From: Cristatella mucedo | Lineage: Eukaryota > Bryozoa > Phylactolaemata > Cristatellidae | Assembly (NCBI GenBank): GCA_009760855.2 | Contig: WPIO01000008.1 | Coordinates: 6,008,501-6,072,500 of the forward strand | DNA: 64,000 nucleotides | Direction: 5' to 3' | Shown: positions 15,001-22,355 of the stretch, in pieces | How positions within the stretch are numbered: position 1 is the first letter of the stretch | Layout: the number at the start of each line of letters is the position of its first letter | Translations under genes and position numbers: made by a program | Notes under the pieces: model-generated | Seen by the model: only the letters and a program-made list of their open reading frames with translations | Databases searched by the model: none | Told to the model about the DNA's origin: nothing

Positions 15001-18000
15001 CACGTGTCACTTACCGCGTCCAGTATTTGACAGAACCAGCATCCTCGCGAGGACGACTGCATCTCACCATCACTCTCACATCGGCAGGACCAGAGAAAAG
15101 CGCATCCAGGCTCCGGTAGACGATGCGAGCACTCATAGCAAACACGTTTAAATACAGCGGCAGTCCGCCAATCTTTCCTTTCTCTCGAATCGTGAAGGCC
15201 ACCAGGTCGAGCATGTGGTGTACCTGCAACGGCACACGTGCCAGGCATCAGCCAGTGCTGCCATCGCCGAGCAAAGCTGGCAGGCTCGAAAAACACCCAC
15301 CTCCGCCGGAGCAGGCAGGCAACTGTCATGACTCACCGACTTGAGTATTAGTCTGTGTAAGCCGGCGGAGCGAGACGGTGCAGGCGCGATCGTCGAGGCT
15401 TCATCGGTCACTCTCGACGAGGCTGCGTACCCCGAGAGCGCAGCAAGGCCGAGAGAGATGTGTGACAAGGCGGCGACCGAAATCAGTGCCAGGTTCGCGG
15501 CCGCGCCGAACTGGTGCTGCCGCTCGTCGAGCAGCAGCAAAGAGCTGGCACTCTCAAAGGCTGCCACCTCGTCCAAAATCAAGTCGAGGCTGCAAGAGCA
15601 TAGCGACCGAACGTCGAGCCTGGCTCGTGCAATGGACCGAATCGAGTAGGGAGGGCCCAACACGTGACAGCTAGCACGTCGATGAGCTATCGCCCACGGA
15701 AAAATGCTAGCTGATTAAACAGCCTCTTTTGTAAAGCGACAGAAGAGCCTTTACGGCTGTCACCACCTCTTGCAGCAGTAACAAAGGATCGCCCACAGCA
15801 GGATTTGAACCCACGACATCGGGACCGAGGTCTTTATAAGCAACCACATTATCCAGTGCGCCATCACGGTTCACCAAGTGCAAAACATGCGGGCGCCTCC
15901 CCGTCGAATACCTGCTGTTCAGCGCTTCTGCTTCATAGATGTCAGGAACACTGCACGGCCTTCCCAGGCGAGCATCATCGTAAATGCCAACAAAGCGTGA
16001 CATGCTTGGAAGAGAGAGGCAAGCGTTCGAGAGCGCTTCAAAGGCGTTAACCTGTAAAAAAAAACACCGGTAAGAATGCAAGCAAGGTGACGTTCTTGCG
16101 CTGGCACCGGCCCGAGCGCTTACGGAAGGAGTGAGGCTCTGCGACCACTGCGGGAGACATACCTCTCTGAGAACGTCCATGCACGTTCTCGTGAACACTC
16201 GACTGCTGCCGGGGTCCTGCGGCACTGAAGAATTACTGGCATCAAACTGTCCCGCCTTGGGCACTGGTGACCTCAAGGAGATCAGAAGCTGTGCCCTCAT
16301 GCTCCTCGCCAAGTCCACACCACTGGCATCTGCTAGGGGCAAGCAGGAAGCCAATTGCTTACAGCAGCGACTGCAGTCCGTCAAACGAGCTACGTCTGAC
16401 CGGCCACAAATAACTATACAGCATTACAACATATCCTTAAATCAGTGCCTGCTGGCAGTCTCGAAAAACCAAATATTACACACGCACAATATAGCAGGAA
16501 GCGTATCTCCAATGGAGCAGAGAGTCAGCCAAGGTCTACCAAGACTCAGGCTAGGGATCCAGGAATTAAAGGAATCCGAACTCGAAAGAGTCTCGGAATC
16601 ATGTAATCCAAAGTCATGCAGCACCAAATTGAGTACAACACAGAGCGGACCTGGCACTGCCACTGCAATTACACGAAGGGCAGGTAAGGCTCGGTGCAAG
16701 GGGATGTGGGGAAAAACTCGACATCGAACTGGACAAGCCCTATGGACTCAGAAAGAGAACACATCAAGATATGCTGGCAGGCCTTCACTTACAACTTAAA
16801 AGTTCGACGAACCACTTCGTCATCGGTGATTGCCATATACACAGCACAAGAGGTTGGAACAAGGCACCAGCTGAAGCCACGATTCTTTGCTTAACAAAAA
16901 ATCGCTCAGCAAACTGCACACTGACTCGGATCAGCTCGGGCAGCGACCCAGCTAAACAGGTGTCAGCTTACTACCGCAAGTCTGAGGAGTGGAAAACTTG
17001 ATGTTCGATGAACTATGGGGGCACGGTGTCAAAGTACTTGGACGGCAACACATACACAGCTCGTGCGACCTCAGCCATTGCAAGGATAGGAGGACACATG
17101 AAAGCAGGCTTAAAAGTGACTTGCATGCCGAGCAGTTGTCCACACACAAAAATTGACCGCCAGTGAGGCATGGAAAAAGGTTCCACACGCGCTGTGTCAA
17201 TGCAGCCATCAACGAATGGACGAACGATAGTCAGACTTCGTGCTCGTCATGCATGTGCAGAAAACTCACCACAGAACTTGGCCGAAGACTCGTCAGGCTG
17301 ATCTTCGTTTTTATTAATCCAATCTGAACTGCGCAGCCGCTCAACGAAGCGAGCAATGTCTGCACCGGTAAGCATCGCGGTGGCCGTACACAGCCCCAGG
17401 AGAAGGCGCGCAATGTCCACCTGCAATTAGAGCACAATGAGCAGGCTGATCGGTCAACAAATTATGGTCATAGCATCAACTTTGATGAGAAAAAGCTCTG
17501 GTAAACTTCTTTGAGCTGCATAAAGTATAGTAACGTGTGATAGTAGGTAAGAGGGGAGGAGTTACCGAATATATTCACAGTAAGTCCAACGCTCCTTGCT
17601 CTAGTACCAAAAACAAATACAAACACCGGCTGGCCTTGTTATAGTCACATTCACAAACGCAATCAATATATCATCAATCACATGTATCCTCATCCACAAT
17701 GAGTTTTCAATTCAAACAAGCTTAGTAAACCAGTTGAATTTTTGTTAAACACGATCCACTAAGGACTAAGTCCAGCCAATTTTGAAGCTGCATAACGTAA
17801 AGGATGAGCAAACATGTCAGCATTGGCAAATCTATGCTAAGTAAACTTAATAAATTTGTGTGCCACACGACGAGACTGGAAATATAAATAGAGCACAAGC
17901 CTGTTATGGGAGACGCCGCAAAAATTGACAATTCAGACGAGACATCAAGCTGGGGTCTTTAGTTTCCACGACCAGAGCTTTAACCATCGGGCACTACCTA

Positions 18001-20211
18001 TCGAGCATTAGTGGCACTAATCCTACCACTACTTACAGCACTTTCGAGGCTAACTACAGTTTCTTTACTATGCAAACTAAAGGCAGGCGGTTCCCAAGTT
18101 GATGATTTCTGGTTAGTAACTTGTTTTGCCCAAATGACAGAACAATTGAAGGAAGGTGGTACCACAAATGGCGGTGGTCATCACACACAAAAATTACAAA
18201 GACCAGTTTTGCGATTTCCTTAATCAAAAGACCGAAAGCATTCTCATGGTGAAATTAAATCTTTCAAATTCTTCGTGCATTCGAGATAGAGCACGGATAT
18301 CAGCATTGCTTCACTTGTGACACACCTAATCTGAGGCTCTGCAAAAAGACCGTACCTGTGCATGCCACTCTCCCAATATTTTGAAAAACTGAAAGACAAT
18401 AACAGAAATTCAAAGCCTATTCAAGGATTTATGTATTGGCTTTAGTAGCCCGATGAACAATAATTCGGGTCGACTAGCATAATGCCCCATTAGTAGGTCA
18501 TTTGGCCTTTCTGCCTCCAAGTTTTGGCATTCGGTTGTCTTCGGTGTTAAACCATTGCTCTTATGTAAAATTAATAATAATAAACTTGATAAAGCACCCT
18601 CAGAGAACTCAATCTCTTTCTAGGCGCTTTACATTTGCTGCAAAGGAAACACGAATGGTGAGTGGTATTTTGCTTGATAAACAAAACGAATAACATGGTT
18701 GGCACCAAGGTCATCTTATGTTCAAACCCATACAGCTGCTCTGTGCCCCTTAAAGGCAGACAATCTACAGTCGAGGACAGCAACTTTTGATGAGCCTACA
18801 CATCTAGGATTCGTCGAGAAGCAGGAAAATGCATGGGTCATACACATGAGACATCGAGTACAAATAAGCTAGTGGGTGAGAATTATGTGACTACAGTTCT
18901 ACTGTCTAAAGTGCCTGGTTTGCCATGCGCGCAGTAGGGAGTAAATTTTGCCAGATATACAGCAAACTTAGCTGCATCAAAATCGACACTTAAATGTGAT
19001 CGCAAATGCATGCCCCATTCTACAACACTGGGAAGAGAAATGCACAACTAAAGCTGAAAAAATATACAGTGGTGAATAATTATAATACTAATACATTTGC
19101 TATAGCACCCAAATATAACTCAATCCCTTTCTAGGTACTTTACATTTGATGCAAAGGAAGCGTGATCGAATGGTTAGCGGTTGCATGCTCAATGAACAAC
19201 AAGCATTACACGATTATAGGTGACATGCACAGGGTCAGCATCCAAATATGGTTAGTGGCGGCATGCACAGTGTCAGCACACATAAGCACGCAAGGACGAA
19301 TCACATGGAACCACTAAATGCTGTGATAGTCACAAATGTGTTCGAGCAACAGAAGCTTGTCACGTCGAATGACAGAATGACATTATGTGGCCCTACGAAA
19401 CTTTCAAGGCAATGTTAATAAAAAAAACTACTAGGAGAGCAATCGATTATAACTGACAGAGATTGGTTGCAGCTAGGTAGGCACAGCAAGCACGAGAGAA
19501 AGCGCCTCTGGCACGGCACGAAAGTTAAACAACTTTACAAATTTGATTGCATTATCACAAGAAAAAACTACGCTTACCATTGACAATACCCTCTGGCTAT
19601 TATGATCTCGCAGCCTCAAAATAAGGAACTCCGTTATGACTTCACAAGTTTCGTGTAGTCTGGGGAGAGCCACAAGCGACACTGCAAAACCGGGAAGCAG
19701 GGTATAGGTTACTTCAATGCAATGCACCCAGCACACAGTAACTAAGTTGCAATATTTCAAGCTTACCATCTGATCCGTGGTGAGATAACGCGTTCGCTGC
19801 CAGGGCAATGAAAGCTGACTTTGGCTCCAGTGAGGCATCTCCAGCTAGTAAGCTAACACGATTGCTGTAACGCAAAAAATGGGCCAAGCTGACGCCAGTC
19901 ATAATGAAGAAAAGAGACAGTATCATTAAATCAAATTATAGCACCTGCAAGGTCAAATTTCAGAAGTTAAATACACGGTACAGCGGCCTTCCTTACTATT
20001 ATGCCTCAGGGAGAAACCGGAGTGAACTCACGACGAGGGGAAGCCGTATTCATGAACAGATTCTCAAAAACACAAATCAAAGTGCACACCTTACATACCT
20101 GTTAATATATTCAAATATTCCCGCCAAATGATTAAAATTCAGACGATTCACCGGGCTTTCCAATAATGGCTTGAGGCAGGAACCGAGACATTTCAGCCCC
20201 GGCGCCGCCAT
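1..20211 (-). CDS. UBR4: UBR4 (p600/poe) gene, 5' part, 24 exons placed, 3' part outside window
   Basis: UBR4 is a giant (about 5,200 residues in human) N-recognin and scaffold of ubiquitin ligases that acts in the cytoplasm and nucleus. Here the N-terminal alpha-helical repeat part is encoded, roughly the first 1,300-1,400 residues. The UBR box and the C-terminal catalytic module would lie beyond position 1. The call rests on a chain of minus-strand exons whose peptides appear in the same order as in human UBR4 (recalled from memory). Examples are LRLLLALEYMLHHYNQP (human ARLLLIFDYLLHQYSKAP) and CWRIMGALAPPLSLLEQL (human ILWRILGILPPSKTYINQL). Exon boundaries used GT/AG signals, and all adjacent phases agree from exon 1 to exon 24. 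Conservation is low (my impression is about 25-30% identity). Exons 6, 7, 23 and 24 have less certain edges. No further exon could be supported between 1 and about 3,490. Confidence 0.85.
1671..1820 (-). repeat. tRNA-derived SINE, family A, copy 1
   Basis: Read on the minus strand it begins gctggtttggtctagcgg (box A-like), carries gggctcgagccc (box B-like), and ends in a tail resembling the LINE-C 3' end, then AT repeats. The box A end carries an internal duplication of ctagaccttgaccgctagac. Confidence 0.85.
2059..2069. repeat. G homopolymer tract
   Basis: Eleven G followed by purine-rich ggaaggggaggg sequence. Confidence 0.85.
2548..2700 (-). repeat. SINE family B, diverged fragment
   Basis: Matches the 3' body of family B (tatatagtggcagaagagct, then gcaataaaggattgcctgct) and a decayed tRNA-like head. 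Confidence 0.65.
3496..3709 (-). CDS. UBR4: UBR4 exon 23 (5' edge tentative)
   Basis: Donor gtaagt, phase 0. The acceptor is either atgagcag (start 3,709) or cgctag (start 3,736); both keep phase 2. It encodes IVQTVDRLLSISGCKVTL and ELKQSLDSLSELYTKAFR. It probably belongs to the helical region that precedes the UBR box. About 100 human residues have no counterpart before it, so an exon may be missing or the segment lost. Confidence 0.6.
3924..4018 (-). CDS. UBR4: UBR4 exon 22 (edges tentative)
   Basis: Acceptor cctgaccgag, donor gtgagc, phase 0 to 2. ALPFCLKLLGQIAADLRYF resembles human LLPATLQLIDTYASFTRAY. Two other GT donors lie within 5 bases. Confidence 0.6.
4182..4376 (-). CDS. UBR4: UBR4 exon 21
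   Basis: Acceptor cgtttcag, donor gtgagc, phase 0 to 0. A Ser/Ala/Glu-rich start (STEAAVSSTAESAEREMPPE) is followed by ELYVTWGSDVVLSALAAIV. Confidence 0.7.
4485..4610 (-). CDS. UBR4: UBR4 exon 20
   Basis: Acceptor gcctgcctag, donor gtaggt, phase 0 to 0. It encodes a helical segment with ACSALEAEKRLFRLIERL and DLRLLTTILCSQ. Confidence 0.7.
4772..4990 (-). CDS. UBR4: UBR4 exon 19
   Basis: Acceptor gttttgcag, donor gtgcag, phase 0 to 0. CIRYQMVLCWRIMGALAPP matches human ALQYYFLILWRILGILPP. INIVRLSARLR follows, as does human LRWSSRLR. Confidence 0.9.
5438..5581 (-). CDS. UBR4: UBR4 exon 18
   Basis: Acceptor ctgttgttgcag, donor gtgagc, phase 0 to 0. SLAYSSLYSACLECG matches human YDELYAALTALLAAGS. 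Confidence 0.8.
6582..6791 (-). CDS. UBR4: UBR4 exon 17
   Basis: Acceptor gactttgtag, donor gtaggt, phase 0 to 0. It continues the exon 16 helix (VEE then LQNNVF; human EQVQHNLL). ELEYHAWKDMDEDFAAL and HPLFYGFVPSAP follow, matching human LYHGFKEVEENW and HPRFYCVLSPEA. Confidence 0.88.
7336..7478 (-). repeat. tRNA-derived SINE, family A, copy 2
   Basis: Same structure: box A side at 7,478, box B near 7,410, LINE-like tail and AT repeat at 7,336. Located in a UBR4 intron. Confidence 0.85.
8579..8808 (-). CDS. UBR4: UBR4 exon 16
   Basis: Acceptor tactttgcag, donor gtaagc, phase 1 to 0. LMQTMLALFHTLPHDGK and LRLLLALEYMLHHYNQP match human LQLLLLIFHNFTETG and ARLLLIFDYLLHQYSKAP. This is the strongest single match. 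The (CA)39 microsatellite lies about 160 bases upstream in the intron. Confidence 0.9.
8969..9046. repeat. (CA)39 microsatellite
   Basis: A pure CA dinucleotide run inside a UBR4 intron, with an impure CA-rich flank from about 8,917. It abuts the truncated 5' end of a LINE-C copy. Confidence 0.97.
9058..9780 (+). mobile_element. LINE-C (L2/CR1-like) 3' fragment, frameshifted
   Basis: End of a non-LTR retrotransposon ORF2: HAFVTSRLD, ALRRLQLVQNSAARLV, then after a frameshift HHWLPVKQRIDFKVLSLSF, a signature of L2/CR1-type elements. A 3' UTR follows, ending ctgagggcgctt and (ATT)n. It is 5' truncated at the CA microsatellite and not functional. Confidence 0.88.
10252..10513 (-). CDS. UBR4: UBR4 exon 15
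   Basis: Acceptor tcctctgtag, donor gttggc, phase 0 to 1. RALLCHLGLSCFGGG matches human NTLLQQLGVAPFSEG. Further on, ISWQQQSRAVASD and VDAWLSFLDAAV match human IWQHKASAQGDP and KVWDRFLSTM. Confidence 0.85.
10724..11206 (-). CDS. UBR4: UBR4 exon 14, large
   Basis: Acceptor tagttgcag, donor gtaggt, phase 0 to 0, 161 codons. It contains LGMVVRCVEMACLLLTLED, then PELLSLIGELVQEADSEP and RGVALRLCQGLLLTSL. These follow the same spacing as human HHMATLASIIKEVDKDG and AAALYHFNHSLVTSDL. Confidence 0.8.
11265..11413 (-). CDS. UBR4: UBR4 exon 13
   Basis: Acceptor ccttttctag, donor gtatgt, phase 1 to 0. It encodes VADVLGFVMPVFSLDDGS and QETAASPQKAEP, similar in position and character to human EETISPSKEKAAP. 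Confidence 0.7.
11508..11595 (-). CDS. UBR4: UBR4 exon 12, low-complexity linker
   Basis: Acceptor ttatttcag, donor gtcagt, phase 0 to 1. It encodes a Pro/Ala/Glu-rich linker (APPKGSEAPEAPESASPPA). Human UBR4 also has an acidic, then proline-rich linker in this part. Confidence 0.65.
11600..13022. other. UBR4 intron, no further feature recognised
   Basis: The intron between exons 11 and 12. It contains an open minus-strand stretch near 12,000-12,235 that was considered and rejected as an exon on phase grounds. No repeat was recognised. Confidence 0.4.
13023..13257 (-). CDS. UBR4: UBR4 exon 11
   Basis: Acceptor tttttttag, donor gtaagt, phase 2 to 0. It encodes LHDMDSGSASSAISFILFLD and AAIYSTLLKVAVALVYT. 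It is isolated by introns of about 1.7 and 1.4 kb. Confidence 0.7.
13258..15014. other. UBR4 intron, nothing recognised
   Basis: The 1.76-kb intron between exons 10 and 11. Short shadow frames only; no repeat family was recognised. Confidence 0.4.
15015..15223 (-). CDS. UBR4: UBR4 exon 10
   Basis: Acceptor ccgttgcag, donor gtaagt, phase 0 to 2. It encodes VHHMLDLVAFTIREKGKIGG and LYLNVFAMSARIVYRSLDAL, a helical-repeat pair. The split codon CG|G into exon 11 is consistent. Confidence 0.7.
15337..15670 (-). CDS. UBR4: UBR4 exon 9
   Basis: Acceptor gacgtgctag, donor gtgagt, phase 2 to 0. It encodes 111 residues of helical character, including LDLILDEVAAFESASSLLLL, LISVAALSHISLGLAALS and LHRLILKS. 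Local conservation with human is weak; placement rests on order and phase. Confidence 0.7.
15704..15880 (-). repeat. tRNA-derived SINE, family B
   Basis: On the minus strand: gtgatggcgcactggataat (box A) and gtgggttcaaatcctgctgt (box B), then a body that includes agcctttacggctgtcacca (plus strand). It lies between UBR4 exons 8 and 9. Confidence 0.85.
15912..16051 (-). CDS. UBR4: UBR4 exon 8
   Basis: Acceptor ttttttacag, donor gtattc, phase 0 to 2. It encodes VNAFEALSNACLSLPSM, placed after exon 7 by phase. A SINE of family B sits in the following intron, 32 bases from this exon. Confidence 0.65.
16163..16332 (-). CDS. UBR4: UBR4 exon 7 (5' edge uncertain)
   Basis: The acceptor ttgcccctag has a good pyrimidine tract; the donor is gtatgt in phase 0. 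It encodes a Ser/Pro-rich linker, then RVFTRTCMDVLRE. The acceptor is a choice between this site and one 38 bases upstream. Confidence 0.65.
16480..16662 (-). CDS. UBR4: UBR4 exon 6 (3' edge uncertain)
   Basis: Acceptor gtaattgcag, phase 1. It encodes PLCVVLNLVLHDFGLHDS and onward. Donor gtaata at 16,479 is chosen because it gives phase 1, matching exon 7. Two other GT positions within 8 bases are possible. Confidence 0.65.
16793..16951 (-). CDS. UBR4: UBR4 exon 5
   Basis: Acceptor cctgtttag, donor gtaagt, phase 1 to 1. GSLPELIRVSVQFAERFF corresponds to the human GGSEKLLRVCLNLPYFLRY helix. Confidence 0.8.
17270..17420 (-). CDS. UBR4: UBR4 exon 4
   Basis: Acceptor taattgcag, donor gtgagt, phase 0 to 1. 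It encodes ARLLLGLCTATAMLTG followed by ADIARFVERLR and an acidic stretch, matching human LILLIKGLCTGCSRLDR. The 2.1-kb intron before it contains two antisense LINE-C tails. Confidence 0.85.
18578..18770 (-). mobile_element. LINE-C 3' tail
   Basis: Antisense (AAT)n, then ccctcagagaactcaatctc and tttctaggcgctttacattt, matching the LINE-C 3' end. In UBR4 intron 3. Confidence 0.8.
19079..19345 (-). mobile_element. LINE-C 3' end
   Basis: Antisense tail, then gcatgctcaatgaacaac and gacatgcacagggtcagcat, as in the 9.6-kb copy. In UBR4 intron 3, 130 bases from exon 3. Confidence 0.8.
19578..19681 (-). CDS. UBR4: UBR4 exon 3
   Basis: Acceptor ggttttgcag, donor gtaagc, phase 1 to 0. The peptide ETCEVITEFLILRLRD matches human AAACKVLIEFSLLRLE. 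This is one of the clearest N-terminal anchors. Confidence 0.85.
19767..19864 (-). CDS. UBR4: UBR4 exon 2
   Basis: Acceptor cgttacag, donor gtaagc, phase 2 to 1. It encodes LEPKSAFIALAANALSHH, which aligns with human YEPFYSSFVALSTHY near the N terminus. Confidence 0.8.
20099..20211 (-). CDS. UBR4: UBR4 exon 1, initiator ATG
   Basis: Starts MAAPGLKCLGSCLKPLLE and ends at donor gtatgt in phase 2. The human protein also begins with a short Ala-rich start followed by a helix containing VRPLL. An alternative ATG 26 bases downstream opens a short frame that stops before the donor, so the upstream ATG at 20,211 is preferred. Confidence 0.75.
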
Positions 20212-20520
20212 CGGTACGAGTACCGTACGGAAGCTTCAGAGGCTTAGCTACTGCGACGTGTGAGGCTGTGGTGTATGGAGACGTAGCCTTATCATTTTCT
20301 ATTTTATTATTTATTATCACGATTTAAATAGCTTTTAATTATATAATGCACGCACCTTAATTAAAAAAGCCAAAACCTACTGCTACTGCTTCCGATCTAA
20401 GCGCTCGGCCCATAGATATAGGACATGGCCCTCCGTGGTTTCGATGTTAATAATCCCTCCCAAATCGCCTGCCCTTAATTTCTCCGTAATTTCTGTGAGT
20501 CGGTGGTAAAAAGAGAGGTC
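20212..20520 (-). promoter_or_regulatory. UBR4 5' UTR and proximal promoter region
   Basis: Sequence immediately upstream of the UBR4 ATG. It is AT-rich with tattttattatttatt-like runs near 20,300 and an attatataat element near 20,338-20,347 that could serve as a TATA-like box on the minus strand. Assignment is by position only. Confidence 0.35.
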
Positions 20521-20769
20521 CAAGTAAGATGTACGCCGTAACTGGCTTACGAAGCCATTTGTGGGTTCTCATTTTTAATGACCGGTCAAACAGCAGACGT
20601 AGGTCTAGCGCTAGGCGAAACTTGGACGTCTATTCCGCCGCGCGCTCAGAAGTAACTGATAAAAGACCTACCGGATATCCAGACGAAAGCTTAATTTTTA
20701 TAATGTCATAAATAGTGACAAAATAAGTCATTCTGAGTCGTCGCAGGTGAGAATGCATTGCGATAATTT

Positions 20770-21720
20770 TGATGGTCACGTGACACAAACTTCCTTCGAA
20801 ATGTTATTTTCCGGGCACTGTGACATTTCAAGAAAAGAAGAAAAACAGTCACGAAGTTTCAAGGTCTTAGCAAAATTGAAGTTGCACCGCATTCGTTCGG
20901 TCCCCCGTGGAGTCGATAGGCCCCCGTCCTGCTGCATCCTGCGGGCTTCGCCGCAGCAACCTGCCTGCTGCGCGGCCCTCCCATTCCCTGGCTGGCTCCA
21001 TTCTCCCTCCGCCCCGCCGCTCCCCTCGTCCAACACGTGACGCCGCTGCTAGGTCCTGCAGGTATCCGCTGTTACTTAAAGCGAGGTTGGTGGCTTATGA
21101 TCGGCGGTGCGTGCCCGCAACCTAGCCGAGCGAAAGGCCCAGCCGAAGGCACGGAAGTACACTACTGTGGGCGTGTGATCGCCGTCACGTGGTTCCGCCC
21201 CCAGCCGACGTTCTCTCCGCCCGACGGGAACGCTCCTTGCCGGCACGTGACTCGTTCCTTGCCGCTCAATTCACTTTCTGCCTGTGCGTCGGCTTGCACG
21301 CACGCTATCCACTTTCTTCTCTCTCTTAACGCCTCGTGCTCCGGAGCAGCACGCACGACGGCTGCTAGATCGTATAATACAGCCGTCGTCGACAACGCTT
21401 GTGGGAGCTTCGCTCTTCATCGCGCCGCCAGCGCGCACCCGCGAGCCCCTACACTACGACAGATCCGTATCTCGCGCGACTCACGCGCATGCATGCGGCA
21501 CAGTGCGCGCTCGGGAAAGAAACTGCCAAGTTTGTTTTTACAGCGCAACTATTTAGGTGCCCCATTCTCCTCGGCGAGCGCGGCCGCAGTACCGAACGTA
21601 GCATACGAAAGAAAAGCTGTCGGGAGCCGGCGACGGTCGTCGCCGGGCGCCATCGAGGCCATCGCTGCCTATCTGTAACATGACGAATTGTCCCACGCTG
21701 CCGAGCGGAGTGAGCCAGAG
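20770..21720. promoter_or_regulatory. CpG-rich block with four CACGTG E-boxes
   Basis: CACGTG occurs at 20,777, 21,034, 21,186 and 21,244, three of them followed by A in the TCACGTGA or CACGTGAC context. The block from about 20,880 to 21,720 is much richer in CG dinucleotides than its surroundings. It lies 0.6 kb upstream of UBR4 and could be a shared promoter with a plus-strand transcript. Long open frames here look like by-products of base composition. Confidence 0.45.
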
Positions 21721-22175
21721 CGTCGCTCGCCAGGTGATTGCGCTTTATCTCTACTGTTCCTCCTCGCCTGACGACTTCGTGGGACGTGTCTGCTCTGCAG
21801 ACGTGAACGTAGAGCGCTTCATTTAAAAGCCTAAAACGAGCAACGTTGCGGTAGCTGAGGGAGTTTTTCCTAGATTCGAGCAATTTTCGAAATACGCAAT
21901 GACCAAGGCGCGTTTTTCCTGCGTAGCATTGTAATCTCGGCTGCCGGACTGAAATGTTGATGGCGCTATATGACCGGCTCCGAAATCGCCCCTTCGATTG
22001 AAAGTGCCAACCCCCACCCGATGCCCGGCCTCGCAATCGCCTGCAGGGAAATATTCAGTGCGTTCCTCATTTGGCCTAAATAAAAAAGACCCCGCATTCA
22101 GATCCAGGTTTTTTTCCATGCGTAATCACGGCTCAGCAAACGCGACAACCGGGCGAGTAATGTCTGCATCGTAAA

Positions 22176-22355
22176 AATAATAATAATAATACACTTGATT
22201 TAGCGCCGTCAGAGAAATCAATCTCTTTCTAGGTGCTTTACATTTGGTGCACAGGAAACACAATCGAATGGTGAATGGTATCATGCTTGATAAACAACAT
22301 GATTAACATGGTTAGGGGTGACATGCATAGGGTTGGCATGCATAGATAGGACGCG
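22176..22355 (-). mobile_element. LINE-C 3' end
   Basis: Antisense (AAT)n, then tagcgccgtcagagaaatca and the conserved 3' UTR. Confidence 0.82.

Noticed and set aside
21037-21678. 213-codon plus-strand frame
   Set aside because: CpG-rich composition, no domain, no splice partner; frames are also open on the other strand.
21449-22036. 195-codon minus-strand frame
   Set aside because: Same reason; it overlaps the opposite-strand frame with no recognisable motif.
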